From Steroidobacteraceae bacterium (GTDB lineage Bacteria > Pseudomonadota > Gammaproteobacteria > Steroidobacterales > Steroidobacteraceae): DNA of 64,000 nucleotides. The stretch lies in the NCBI GenBank assembly GCA_025451845.1, contig JANWJS010000029.1:1-64000 (forward strand), in the 5' to 3' direction. Under the pieces are notes generated by a model, which was not told where the DNA came from, made no database searches, and worked only from the letters and a program-made list of their open reading frames with translations. Position numbers and translations under genes: made by a program. Each line of letters starts with the position of its first letter. Positions within the stretch are counted from its first letter, which is position 1. Of this stretch, positions 1-10,731 are shown piece by piece.

Positions 1-29
1 GCGCCAATGCGTGCGCCAATGCGTGCGCC
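1..29. repeat. Two copies of a 12-bp direct repeat at the window edge
   Basis: GCGCCAATGCGT occurs twice in tandem, followed by a 5-base partial copy. The array is cut by the left edge, so its real copy number is unknown. No coding sequence was recognised in positions 1-63. Confidence 0.5.
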
Positions 30-63
30 TGTCAATAGATCCTAATGGCCCGGCTACCGCCGT

Positions 64-88
64 CCAAAATCGGCCCCAGCCGATTTGG
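64..88 (-). terminator. Rho-independent terminator of the trmJ-iscS-iscA operon
   Basis: Read leftward, AAATCGGC (86-79), a 4-base loop and GCCGATTT (74-67) form a perfect 8-bp stem that runs into TTTT. It begins about 10 bases after the stop codon of the IscA-type gene, which is where an intrinsic terminator for this leftward operon would be expected. Confidence 0.7.
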
Positions 89-96
89 TGGGCCAA

Positions 97-420
97 TTAC
101 ACACTGAAGCTCTCTCCGCAACCGCATTCCCCCTTGACGTTGGGGTTGCGGAAGCGGAACGCCTCGTTGAGGCCTTGTTTGACGAAATCCACGGTGGTGC
201 CGTCGATCAGGGTCAGGCTCTCCGGATCGACGCAAACCTTCACACCGCGGTCCTCGAAGACCACATCGCCGGTGTGGATCTCATCGGCATAGTTCACGAC
301 GTACGCGAAGCCGGAGCAGCCGGTCTTGCGCACCCCCAGACGCAGCCCGACGCCGTGCCCGCGGGCGGCGAGGAATGTCCTGATGCGATCGGCAGCGGAT
401 TCGGTCAGCAAGATGGCCAT
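97..420 (-). CDS. iscA: IscA/ErpA-type iron-sulfur cluster assembly protein
   Basis: The protein has 107 residues, the usual length for A-type Fe-S carriers. It acts in the cytoplasm, accepting clusters from the scaffold and passing them to apo-proteins. The three family cysteines are present: one in TGCSGFAY near residue 35 and the pair in the C-terminal [10 protein letters not shown] chose the ATG at 420 because it starts [13 protein letters not shown], the normal beginning of the family; an upstream in-frame start would add 18 unrelated residues. It follows the cysteine desulfurase gene by 10 bases and is the last gene before the terminator, so it is probably co-transcribed with it. IscA, SufA and ErpA cannot be separated safely by eye. 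Confidence in the family is high. Confidence 0.93.
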   Translation of the reverse strand: MAILLTESAADRIRTFLAARGHGVGLRLGVRKTGCSGFAYVVNYADEIHTGDVVFEDRGVKVCVDPESLTLIDGTTVDFVKQGLNEAFRFRNPNVKGECGCGESFSV

Positions 421-430
421 GAGCGTGATT

Positions 431-1915
431 TTACCCCTGCTCGGGCCAGTGCCGGGCACAGTCCGCGAGCGCATCTTCGACCACCAGCAGGCGGCCGAGT
501 TTCTCGACCGGGACAGTCAGAGCCTGGGCCCACTCGGCCGGGGTCCCCGGCGCGAGGTCGGCGCGGCCCCGGCCGCGCAGCCGCTCGGCGACCCAGGCGG
601 CAACCGCTAGAGTATGGGGACAGCCGTATGCCTTGAACAGTGCGCCATTCACGACGCCCTCCCGCACGTGAAGCGTGAACCGGACCCAAGCCTCCTGTCC
701 CGGCCCGCCAGCCTCCCCGGTGACCCCGTCCGGCGCCCTTCTGGCAGGCTCTGCCGCTGGCGAGAGCGCGCGCAGACGCGTGACCTCCCGGCGTATTGCA
801 TCCACCGCCAAATCGATGTGCTGCGGCAGGGTAAAGCGCCCGAAGCTCAACCGCAGCGAGCTCTGGGCCAATTGCGTGTCCCGGCCGAGGGCACGAAGGA
901 CGTAGGAAGGCTCTGCCGACGCCGAATTGCACGCCGATCCGGTGGAGACGGCAAGCTCGCGCAGTCCTGTCACCAGACTCTCGCCCTCGACACCCTCGAA
1001 CGATACGTTGAGGATTCCGGGCACGCAGGCCGCCCCCTCCCCGTTCGCGTGCACGCCGTCGAGGGTCGCAAGACCTCGCCACAGCCGCTCCCGCAAACCG
1101 GCGAGCCGCGCATCCTCCGCCGCCAGGCTGTGGTGCGCGAGATCGCACGCCACTGCGAAGCCGACGATCTGGTGGGTGGGTAGGGTCCCCGGCCGCAGCC
1201 CTCCTTCCTGGCCGCCGCCGAAGACGATCGGTTGCAGGTGTGCTCGCGCTTCGCCCCGAACATAGAGCGCGCCGATACCCTTGGGGCCGTAGAGCTTGTG
1301 CGCCGTGATGGATGCGAAATCAAGTGGCGCGGCGTGCACGTCCAGAGGGATCTTACCGGCCGCCTGCGCGGCGTCGCTGTGGAAGAGCACGCCGCGGGCA
1401 CGGCAGAGCGCGCCGATCGTGGCGACATCCTGGATCACGCCGATCTCGTTGTTGACGAGCATGATCGACACCAGCACCGTGTCCGGGCGTAGGGCCGCGG
1501 CCACCGCGGCGGGATCGATTCGTCCGCGACGGTCCGGTGAGAGCAAAGCAACGGCGAATCCTTCCTTCTGCAGCCGCTGGAGCGGATCGAGCACTGCCTT
1601 GTGCTCGATCCGCGAGCTCACGATATGCCGCCCGCGATATGCATTGGCGCGCGCGGCACCAAGGACTGCCATGTTGTTGGATTCCGTGGCACCGGACGTG
1701 AAGACGATCTCCTCCGGGGCGGCGCCGATGAGCGCCGCGATCGCGGCGCGCGAGCGCTCGATCCGTTCAGCCGCGCGGCGGCCAAAGACGTGCGTGACGG
1801 AAGAGGCATTGCCGACACCGTCAGGCTCGGCGAGAGAACGGCCCATCACTTCGGCGACGGCCGGGTCCACCGGTGTCGTGGCGGCATAGTCCAGATAGAC
1901 CGCCTCGGGCGTCAC
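431..1915 (-). CDS. iscS: Cysteine desulfurase (IscS/NifS type) fused to a degenerate IscU/NifU_N-like domain
   Basis: Residues 1-380 are a class V aminotransferase-fold, PLP-dependent cysteine desulfurase, which takes sulfur from cysteine for Fe-S clusters and thiolated tRNA. Visible motifs are LDYAATTP at the N terminus, TSGATESNN, the PLP lysine in HKLYGPKG (K207) and the catalytic loop cysteine in [12 protein letters not shown] (C329). Unlike an ordinary IscS of about 390-405 residues, the protein continues through a linker (about 386-403) into roughly 90 residues resembling the scaffold IscU/NifU_N: the fold signature [10 protein letters not shown] aligns with the second IscU cysteine. 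The positions of the first cysteine and of the third His-Cys pair (KIHC in IscU, KLGR here) have lost their ligands. The start is GTG at 1915; it overlaps the trmJ stop by 4 bases, which suggests translational coupling. The fused domain might be structural or regulatory rather than a working scaffold. Confidence 0.9.
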   Translation of the reverse strand: MTPEAVYLDYAATTPVDPAVAEVMGRSLAEPDGVGNASSVTHVFGRRAAERIERSRAAIAALIGAAPEEIVFTSGATESNNMAVLGAARANAYRGRHIVSSRIEHKAVLDPLQRLQKEGFAVALLSPDRRGRIDPAAVAAALRPDTVLVSIMLVNNEIGVIQDVATIGALCRARGVLFHSDAAQAAGKIPLDVHAAPLDFASITAHKLYGPKGIGALYVRGEARAHLQPIVFGGGQEGGLRPGTLPTHQIVGFAVACDLAHHSLAAEDARLAGLRERLWRGLATLDGVHANGEGAACVPGILNVSFEGVEGESLVTGLRELAVSTGSACNSASAEPSYVLRALGRDTQLAQSSLRLSFGRFTLPQHIDLAVDAIRREVTRLRALSPAAEPARRAPDGVTGEAGGPGQEAWVRFTLHVREGVVNGALFKAYGCPHTLAVAAWVAERLRGRGRADLAPGTPAEWAQALTVPVEKLGRLLVVEDALADCARHWPEQG

Positions 1916-2661
1916 TCCCGCTCCGTACCGTCGCCGGCCCGCCGCCGGCGGCTCTGTATCGCCGTCAGAATGCCGCGCAGGATGTTGACTTCGTTGCGAT
2001 CGAGCGCCGCGCGTTGGAACAGCCGGCGCAGCCGCCCCATGAGATGGGTGCCGCCCTGAGTGCGGTCGCGGAAGTCGATCTCCTCCAACACCTGCGCGAG
2101 GTGCTCGAACAGCCGCTCCATTTCCACCGGATCGGCGAGCGGACCGGCAGCCGGCGCCGTGTCGATCTGCACGCCGCCGCGGGCGCGAAAGAGCTCGTAC
2201 GCCACGATCTGTACCGCCATGGCCAGGTTGAGCGACTGATAAGCCTCGCTCGCCGGAATCTGGATCAGGAGGTGCGCGGCCTCGAGCTGCTCATTCGATA
2301 GACCCGCCCGCTCCGAGCCGAAGAGCACCGCCGCCGGGGCCCGCCGCGCCTCCTGCAGCACGCGCTCCGCCGCATCCCGCACATCTGCCACGCGGAAATA
2401 CTGATCGCGCGGGCGCGAGGTCGTCGCCACGATGAAACCACAGCCGGCGAGGGCTTCCTGGACCGTCGCGACGACACGAGCGCTCGCCAGCACGTCGTCC
2501 GCGCCGGAAGCGCGCGCGGTCGCCTCACTGTGCGGGAACTGCCGCGGATTGACGAGCACCAGCCGCTCGAGCCCCATGTTCTTCATGGCTCGGGCCACGG
2601 CTCCGATGTTGCCGGGGTGCGAGGGCTCGACGAGAACGATGCGGATGTCGGAGGTGTCCAT
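1912..2661 (-). CDS. trmJ: tRNA (cytidine/uridine-2'-O-)-methyltransferase TrmJ
   Basis: This is a 249-residue SPOUT-class methyltransferase. TrmJ methylates the 2'-OH of nucleotide 32 in the anticodon loop of several tRNAs using S-adenosylmethionine. The N terminus IRIVLVEPSHPGNIGAVAR is the family signature, and FGSERAGLSN and IPASEAYQSLNLAMAVQ are the conserved C-terminal motifs that form the trefoil-knot SAM site. The gene starts with ATG at 2661 and is divergent from suhB, with 76 bases between the two starts. It heads the leftward operon with the cysteine desulfurase (4-base overlap) and iscA. The length agrees with the family. Confidence 0.95.
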   Translation of the reverse strand: MDTSDIRIVLVEPSHPGNIGAVARAMKNMGLERLVLVNPRQFPHSEATARASGADDVLASARVVATVQEALAGCGFIVATTSRPRDQYFRVADVRDAAERVLQEARRAPAAVLFGSERAGLSNEQLEAAHLLIQIPASEAYQSLNLAMAVQIVAYELFRARGGVQIDTAPAAGPLADPVEMERLFEHLAQVLEEIDFRDRTQGGTHLMGRLRRLFQRAALDRNEVNILRGILTAIQSRRRRAGDGTERE

Positions 2662-2737
2662 GGCGATCTGCGAGTCTATGTTACGCTAGGACGCATCTGC
2701 GGTGGCCGCAAGAGCCCCGCCCTTCACGCGAGCTTCC

Positions 2738-3538
2738 GTGCACCCGCTTCTCAATATCGCAATCCGCGCCGCGCGCCGCGCTGGCGAAGTCATCGTCCGC
2801 AGCCTGAACCGGCTGGAGTCGCTCACCATCACCTCCAAGGGCCGCAACGACTTCGTGAGCGAGGTCGACCGCAACGCGGAGCAGGAGATCATCGGCATCA
2901 TCCGCCGCCACTATCCGGACCACGCGATCCTCGCGGAGGAGAGCGGCCGCAGCGGCGAGCACGATTCCGTCTGGATCATCGATCCGCTCGACGGCACGAC
3001 CAACTTCCTGCATGGCTTTCCGACCTTCGCCGTGTCGATCGCCTGCCAGCAGAAGGGCCGGCTCGAGATCGCGGTCGTCTACGATCCCATGCGCCAGGAG
3101 CTCTTCACCGCGACGCGCGGCAGCGGCGCGCACCTCGAAAACCATCGTATTCGCGCCAGCAAGCAGCGCACGCTGGAGGGCGCTCTCATCGGCACTGGCT
3201 TTCCGTTCCGCGCTAACACCCGCTATATCGACGCGTATCTCGAGATGCTGAAAGCGGCCATGCAGAGTACGGCGGGCGTGCGCCGCCCTGGCGCCGCGGC
3301 ACTCGACCTGGCTTATGTCGCAGCCGGCAGGATCGACGGGTTCTGGGAGATCGGGCTCGCGCCCTGGGACACGGCGGCTGGAACGCTTCTCATCCAGGAG
3401 GCGGGTGGGCGCATCGGCACACTCACCGGCGCCGAGTACTGCCTGGGCGGGGACGTGCTCGCCGGCACGCCCAAGGTGTACGAGGCGCTCCTCGAGCTCT
3501 TCGCGCCGTACGTACCGGAAGTGCTGCGAACGGCATAG
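2738..3538 (+). CDS. suhB: Inositol-1-monophosphatase SuhB
   Basis: A 266-residue Mg2+-dependent phosphatase of the inositol monophosphatase superfamily; in E. coli SuhB also works as an rRNA antitermination and ribosome-maturation factor. Visible motifs: LAEESGRSGEHD (metal-binding Glu), the metal-site signature IIDPLDGTTNF, VVYDPMRQELF, and the C-terminal GLAPWDTAAGTLLIQEAGG (second metal signature WD.AAG). I chose the GTG at 2738, giving VHPLLNIAIRAARRAGE, because E. coli SuhB starts MHPMLNIAVRAARKAG; an upstream GTG at 2702 would add 12 residues with no match to the family. The gene is divergent from trmJ. Confidence 0.95.
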   Translation: MHPLLNIAIRAARRAGEVIVRSLNRLESLTITSKGRNDFVSEVDRNAEQEIIGIIRRHYPDHAILAEESGRSGEHDSVWIIDPLDGTTNFLHGFPTFAVSIACQQKGRLEIAVVYDPMRQELFTATRGSGAHLENHRIRASKQRTLEGALIGTGFPFRANTRYIDAYLEMLKAAMQSTAGVRRPGAAALDLAYVAAGRIDGFWEIGLAPWDTAAGTLLIQEAGGRIGTLTGAEYCLGGDVLAGTPKVYEALLELFAPYVPEVLRTA

Positions 3539-3628
3539 GCAACTGATTTGCGGGCCGGGCGCCGGAGCGTGTCCGCCGCGCAGCGGCTTGCTGGCTTTGC
3601 CGCAGTCGCTTGTGTACAGTCCGCGCGC

Positions 3629-5119
3629 ATGCCAAGCCAACTCTTTGCCACCAAGTCGATCGCCGACATCAAGGAAGCCGACGCGCAGGGGCAGCAACTG
3701 CACCGCACGCTCTCGGCCACGGCGCTCACCCTTCTCGGTATCGGCGGGATCATCGGCACCGGGATTTTCGTTCTGACGGGCACTGCCGCCGCCAACCACG
3801 CAGGACCCGCGCTAGCGCTGTCATTCATCGTCGCTGGTCTCGGCTCAGCGTTCGCAGGGCTTTGCTACGCCGAATTCTCTGCGATGATCCCGGTGACGGG
3901 CAGTGCGTATTCGTATTCCTACGCGACGCTCGGCGAGGGCATCGCCTGGTTCATCGGGTGGAATCTCATCCTCGAGTATCTCTTTGCAGTCGCGACCGTT
4001 TCCGTCGGATGGTCCGGCTATGTCCTCAGCTTTCTCGATCAGTTCGGGATCCACCTGCCCTACGCGCTCTCGCATGCGCCCTTCGCCCAGGGTGGCATGG
4101 GTGGGGAGAGTTTCTCGGTCGTGCGCACGGGGGCGATTCTCAACGTCCCGGCGGTGGCGATCGTGGCGGCGCTCGGCACCATCTGCTACGTCGGCATCAA
4201 GCAGTCCTCAGCCTTCAACTCGGTCATCGTGGCCATCAAGGTCACCGTGGTGCTGTTGTTCGTATTCCTCGGCGTCGGCTACATGCAACATGCCAACTGG
4301 CACCCGTTCGTCCCGCCGAACGCCGGCAGGTCCGGCGTCTTCGGCTGGAGTGGCGTGCTCGCCGCCTCCGGGGTGATTTTCTTCGCCTACATCGGGTTCG
4401 ATGCCCTCTCCACCTGTGCGCAGGAGACGAAGAACCCGCAGCGCGACATGCCGATCGGCATTCTGGCCAGCCTGATCGTCTGCACCATTCTGTACGTCGC
4501 CGTCTCCCTGGTGCTCACGGGCATGGTCAGCTACACGAAGCTCAACGTCTCCGCGCCGCTCGCCGTTGCGCTCGATGCGTATCCCGCGTTGCGCTGGATG
4601 GGCATACCGATCAAGCTCGGCGCCATTGCCGGAATGACCTCGGTCATGCTGGTGATGACCATCGCCCAGGCGCGCATCTTCCTCTCCATGGCGCAGGACG
4701 GCCTGATGCCGAAGGTATTCGGTCGCGTGCATCCGAAGTTCCGCACGCCTTCGACGGGTACCGTGGTCACCGCCACTTGTGCCGCCATTGTCGGTGGCTT
4801 GTTCCCGGTGGGTATCCTGGGTGAGTTGGTGTCGATCGGCACCCTGCTGGCATTCGTGACGGTGTGTATCGGCGTGCTGGTCCTACGCTACACGCGTCCG
4901 GAGCTGCCGCGCCCCTTCAGAGCACCCTGGCCCTGGTTCACCTGTCTCGCCGGCGCCGCCATCTGCCTCCTGATGATGTATTCCCTGCCCCTCAGCACCT
5001 GGATACGCCTCGCGGTGTGGACGTTCATCGGCGTGCTGGTGTACGCGTTCTACGGCTACCACCACAGCAAGGCGCGAACGAAGATGGCCGTCCAGCCGGT
5101 CCGACCCGCCACGGGCTAG
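3629..5119 (+). CDS. APC-family amino-acid permease (cationic amino-acid transporter type)
   Basis: A 496-residue inner-membrane protein with about 12 hydrophobic segments. The first helix carries the APC signature GIGGIIGTGIFVLTG, where substrate main-chain groups bind; later segments include GFDALSTCAQETKNPQRDMP, typical of the YfnA/CAT (cationic amino-acid transporter) subgroup. It probably imports amino acids, but the substrate cannot be read from sequence. The ATG at 3629 gives MPSQLFATKSI; an upstream in-frame start at 3548 would add 27 residues without hydrophobic character. The gene follows suhB by 90 bases and faces secF across 84 bases that hold no clear terminator. Confidence 0.9.
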   Translation: MPSQLFATKSIADIKEADAQGQQLHRTLSATALTLLGIGGIIGTGIFVLTGTAAANHAGPALALSFIVAGLGSAFAGLCYAEFSAMIPVTGSAYSYSYATLGEGIAWFIGWNLILEYLFAVATVSVGWSGYVLSFLDQFGIHLPYALSHAPFAQGGMGGESFSVVRTGAILNVPAVAIVAALGTICYVGIKQSSAFNSVIVAIKVTVVLLFVFLGVGYMQHANWHPFVPPNAGRSGVFGWSGVLAASGVIFFAYIGFDALSTCAQETKNPQRDMPIGILASLIVCTILYVAVSLVLTGMVSYTKLNVSAPLAVALDAYPALRWMGIPIKLGAIAGMTSVMLVMTIAQARIFLSMAQDGLMPKVFGRVHPKFRTPSTGTVVTATCAAIVGGLFPVGILGELVSIGTLLAFVTVCIGVLVLRYTRPELPRPFRAPWPWFTCLAGAAICLLMMYSLPLSTWIRLAVWTFIGVLVYAFYGYHHSKARTKMAVQPVRPATG

Positions 5120-5203
5120 CGCTGCTCAAAGCAAATAAGCGAGCGCCCGGGCTGCCCCTGGGCCGCGAGAGGGCTCGAGGGCTGGCCGCGCAAATCCCAT
5201 CAA

Positions 5204-6139
5204 CTAAGGCTGGCTGTCCAACGCGGTCTTCTTGACCGTCGGGAAGATGTGCTCGGCCGTCAGACCGCACTCCAGCGCGACCGCGCTCGAGATGTAGATC
5301 GACGAGTACGTGCCGGCCAGGATGCCGATGAGGAGCGCTTCCGAGAAGCCCTTGAGAACGGGGCCGCCCAGGACCAGCAGCGCCACCACCACGATAGCCG
5401 TCACGAACTTCGTCATGATGGTTCGCGATAGCGTCTGGTTGATCGACTGATCGAGCACGGTGTTCGGTGCCAGCCGGCGGTTGCTCTCGAAACGCTCGCG
5501 AATCCGGTCGAACACCACCACCGTGTCGTTCAGCGAGTAGCCGATGACGGCGAGGATGGCTGCGACCACCGACAGATCGAAGGACGTCTGCGACGCCGCG
5601 AACCAGCCGAGGACCAGGATCGGGTCGTGCAGCACGGCAAGAATCGCTCCGAACGACAGCCGCCACGTATGAAAGCGCAGGGCGATGTAGCCGAAGATCA
5701 GGAGCAGAGTGAAAAACAGCGACCACGCGGCGCTGACCTCGAGCTCGCTGCCTACCTGCGGGCCGACTACGGCGAGCTGCTGTACCGCGGCCCCGGGATT
5801 GACCGCTCGCAGGGCGCTCTCCACGCGGTCATGGATGACTTGGCCGCTGACCTTCGGCTCGGGCGGCAGGCGGATCGCGACGACGCGCGAGGAGCCGACG
5901 TTCTGCACCTGCGGATCGTGGAAGCCGGCGGCTGCGAGTTGGGAGCGTACCGCGCCCAAATCCACGGTGGCCGGGAAGCTGGCTTGGGCGCTCACCCCGC
6001 CCGTGAAGTCGATGGCGAGATTGAGGCCGCGGGTGAAGAGCATCACGACGGAGGCGATCATGAGGATCGCGGACAGGCCATACCACACATGCCGTGTGGC
6101 CATGAACTTGAAATCGGTTTGGTGACTGAAAAATTCCAC
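5204..6139 (-). CDS. secF: Protein translocase subunit SecF
   Basis: A 311-residue inner-membrane protein with six predicted transmembrane segments. With SecD it forms the proton-driven accessory complex that pulls proteins out of SecYEG on the periplasmic side. The N-terminal membrane segment is followed by GLNLAIDFTGG, the SecF signature, a periplasmic domain, and the RND-type membrane block with YSLNDTVVVFDRIRE, typical of SecF. It lies 42 bases downstream of secD and ends the queA-tgt-yajC-secD-secF operon. The C terminus FPTVKKTALDSQP is slightly shorter than in E. coli, which is normal outside Enterobacteria. Confidence 0.97.
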   Translation of the reverse strand: MEFFSHQTDFKFMATRHVWYGLSAILMIASVVMLFTRGLNLAIDFTGGVSAQASFPATVDLGAVRSQLAAAGFHDPQVQNVGSSRVVAIRLPPEPKVSGQVIHDRVESALRAVNPGAAVQQLAVVGPQVGSELEVSAAWSLFFTLLLIFGYIALRFHTWRLSFGAILAVLHDPILVLGWFAASQTSFDLSVVAAILAVIGYSLNDTVVVFDRIRERFESNRRLAPNTVLDQSINQTLSRTIMTKFVTAIVVVALLVLGGPVLKGFSEALLIGILAGTYSSIYISSAVALECGLTAEHIFPTVKKTALDSQP

Positions 6140-6181
6140 GAGAGAGTCCTGGCGACCGGCCCGGGCCGGCCCGATGTTTAG

Positions 6182-8062
6182 TTATATCGGCAGCCGGGCG
6201 ACTTTGCGCTTGCGGCCGTACATGAGGGTGACGAGCGCGCGGCTGCCCATGAGAGAGGTGAACATGGAGGTGGCGATGCCGAGCGTCAGCACCACGGCGA
6301 ACCCGCGGATCGCTCCCGTGCCGAACACCCAGAGCACGATGCCTGCGAAGAACGTCGTGACGTTGGAATCGGCGATGGCGGAGAAGGCCTTCTCGAAGCC
6401 CGCGCGGATCGCCGCCTGCGGTGTGACCCCCTTGCGCAGCTCCTCGCGGATGCGCTCGTAGATCAGCACGTTGGCATCCACCGCGATACCCACGGTGAGG
6501 ATGATGCCCGCGATGCCGGGCAGCGACAGCGACGCGCCCATCATGGAAAGGAGCGCCGTGAGCAGGATCACGTTCGCCACCAGCACGAGGTCCGCCACGA
6601 GGCCGAACACCTTGTAGTAGATCAACATGAAGCCGAGCACGCCCGCCATGCCGATGATGAGGGCGTCGATGCCCATCCTGATGTTTTCCTTGCCGAGACT
6701 GGGGCCGATCACCTGCTCGTTGACCAGGAAGATCGACGCCGGCAGCGACCCGGAGCGCAGAAGAATGGACAGGTCCTGGGCCTCTCCCGAGCTCAGGCCC
6801 GTGATCTCGAAGCGATCGCCGAAGACGCCCTGGATCGTGGCGTCATTGACGACGCGCTGGGTGGTGACCTCGTGCACGACCTTCTTGCCGTTGCGGGTCG
6901 AGGTCTCCTGATGCTTTTCGATCAGGACGACGGCCATGCGCTTGCCGACGTTCTGCCGCGTGGTACGCATCATGTTGTCGCCGGCCTTGCTGTTGAGCGT
7001 CACATCGACGGCCGGGCCTTGTTGGCCCTGGCCGACGGTCGCGTTGGTGAGCTGATCGCCCGTGGCGATCACCTCGCGCTTGAGCAGCACCGGCCCGCCC
7101 ATGGCGGTATTCGTGTAGAGCTTGTCGCCCAACGGAACATCGCCCGTCTGCGCCGCCTGGATCGCGTTGGCCGTCTCGTCGTTCAGGCGGAACTCGAGCT
7201 GCGCGATCTGCCCCAGGAGATTCTTCACCTCGGCGGCGTTCTGCACGCCCGGCAGCTGCACGTCGATCCGGTCCACGCCCTGGCGCTGCACCTTGGGCTC
7301 GGAGACGCCGAGCTGGTTGACACGGTTCCTCAGGGTGGTGACGCTCTGCTCGATCGCGTAGTCCTCACGCTGCTTGACCTGCGCAGGCGACATCGCGGCG
7401 ATGAGCAGCTGGCTGCCATCCGCGCCGCTCTGCTTCGTGATCGTCAGGCCTTGCAGAGGCGAAATGAGCGCCTGTTGCGCGCCAGCCAGGTCGATACCCG
7501 GAGCAAATGCGATCTGAATCGCATTCTGCAGCTGGCTGTCGCCCGTCGTAGTAAACCTGATGTTACGCACGGGGATCTTGGCGGCCGCGAGCGCCCGCGC
7601 GGAGTCCTGCAGATAGTTCTGCAGCATCTGCGCGACCGAGCTGTTGGTATCCACCTGGTAGAGGAGATCGAGCCCGCCGCGCAAATCGAGGCCGAGCGGC
7701 ATCGGCTTGAGGCCGAGGGCCCGGAAGAACGCCGGCGCGCGCGACACGAGAGACAGGGCGGAGATGTAAGTGCCCTGGTATTTGGCGTTGGCGATATCGT
7801 TCGCCTTGAACTGGTCCGAACTGTCAGCGAACTCCACCATCAGACGGCCGCTGCCATCGACGTAAGCGCGCGTGAGACTCACCCGCTGCGCCCGCAAATA
7901 GTCCGCGATCGCAGCAGCCTCCGCAGACGTGACCGGCGAATGGTCCCGGTGGGCAAGCTGCAGCGCGGGCGCCAAGCCGAATATGTTCGGCAGCGCGAAG
8001 ATCATCGCCACCAGCAGCACGGCGACGATGAGGATGTATTTCCAGCGAGCGTACTCGAGCAT
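6182..8062 (-). CDS. secD: Protein translocase subunit SecD
   Basis: A 626-residue inner-membrane protein. One N-terminal membrane helix (residues about 9-28) is followed by the large periplasmic P1 domain and the RND-like six-helix block. Signatures: MPLGLDLRGGLDLLYQVD (D1 motif), the repeated SEPKVQRQGVDRIDVQLPG, and GIAVDANVLIYERIREELRKG in the membrane domain, which carries the conserved Asp used in proton coupling. It starts with ATG, 3 bases after the yajC stop, and is followed by secF. Length and order match the proteobacterial Sec operon. Confidence 0.97.
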   Translation of the reverse strand: MLEYARWKYILIVAVLLVAMIFALPNIFGLAPALQLAHRDHSPVTSAEAAAIADYLRAQRVSLTRAYVDGSGRLMVEFADSSDQFKANDIANAKYQGTYISALSLVSRAPAFFRALGLKPMPLGLDLRGGLDLLYQVDTNSSVAQMLQNYLQDSARALAAAKIPVRNIRFTTTGDSQLQNAIQIAFAPGIDLAGAQQALISPLQGLTITKQSGADGSQLLIAAMSPAQVKQREDYAIEQSVTTLRNRVNQLGVSEPKVQRQGVDRIDVQLPGVQNAAEVKNLLGQIAQLEFRLNDETANAIQAAQTGDVPLGDKLYTNTAMGGPVLLKREVIATGDQLTNATVGQGQQGPAVDVTLNSKAGDNMMRTTRQNVGKRMAVVLIEKHQETSTRNGKKVVHEVTTQRVVNDATIQGVFGDRFEITGLSSGEAQDLSILLRSGSLPASIFLVNEQVIGPSLGKENIRMGIDALIIGMAGVLGFMLIYYKVFGLVADLVLVANVILLTALLSMMGASLSLPGIAGIILTVGIAVDANVLIYERIREELRKGVTPQAAIRAGFEKAFSAIADSNVTTFFAGIVLWVFGTGAIRGFAVVLTLGIATSMFTSLMGSRALVTLMYGRKRKVARLPI

Positions 8063-8065
8063 GAG

Positions 8066-8398
8066 TCAGGCGCTCTTCAGGGTGCCCTTCGGCATGAGGG
8101 CGCTCACCTGGAATTTCTGCACCTTGATGCGCACGCCATCGGCGACCTCCAGGGTGACGAAGCTCTCGCCGACCTCGGTGATCTTCCCGAGCATTCCCCC
8201 GTTGGTCACCACTTCATCGCCCACGGACAGCTTGGAGACGAGCTGCTGATGCTCCTTGGATTTCTTCTGCTGCGGGCGCATCAGCAGGAAGTAGAAGATG
8301 ACGATGAAGACCACCATCACCAGGAGCGGCGCGAACTGGCCGCTGCTCGAAGCCGCCTGCGCGCCCTGCGCCCAGGCTGGAGGAATCAATGAATTCAT
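8066..8398 (-). CDS. yajC: Preprotein translocase accessory subunit YajC
   Basis: A 110-residue single-span membrane protein associated with SecDF. The N terminus MNSLIPPAWAQGAQAAS is followed by the membrane helix (FAPLLVMVVFIVIFYFLLM) and the family motif RPQQKKSKEHQ, then a small soluble domain with LSVGDEVVTNGGMLGKI. It lies between tgt (60 bases upstream) and secD (3 bases downstream), as in most Proteobacteria. Confidence 0.96.
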   Translation of the reverse strand: MNSLIPPAWAQGAQAASSSGQFAPLLVMVVFIVIFYFLLMRPQQKKSKEHQQLVSKLSVGDEVVTNGGMLGKITEVGESFVTLEVADGVRIKVQKFQVSALMPKGTLKSA

Positions 8399-8458
8399 GC
8401 GCTCACCAGTAGGGAAGTTACGCTCGGGCCACCGTGGGCCGGGAGCGAAAAGCGCGCA

Positions 8459-10689
<2,231 letters not shown>

Positions 10690-10731
10690 GCCCGCATGGT
10701 ACTGGCCTTGCCGCCGCCGCCGCCATGCGGG

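Noticed and set aside
6872-8392. Rightward open frame of 506 codons opposite secD and yajC
   Set aside because: Antisense shadow of two well-recognised genes.
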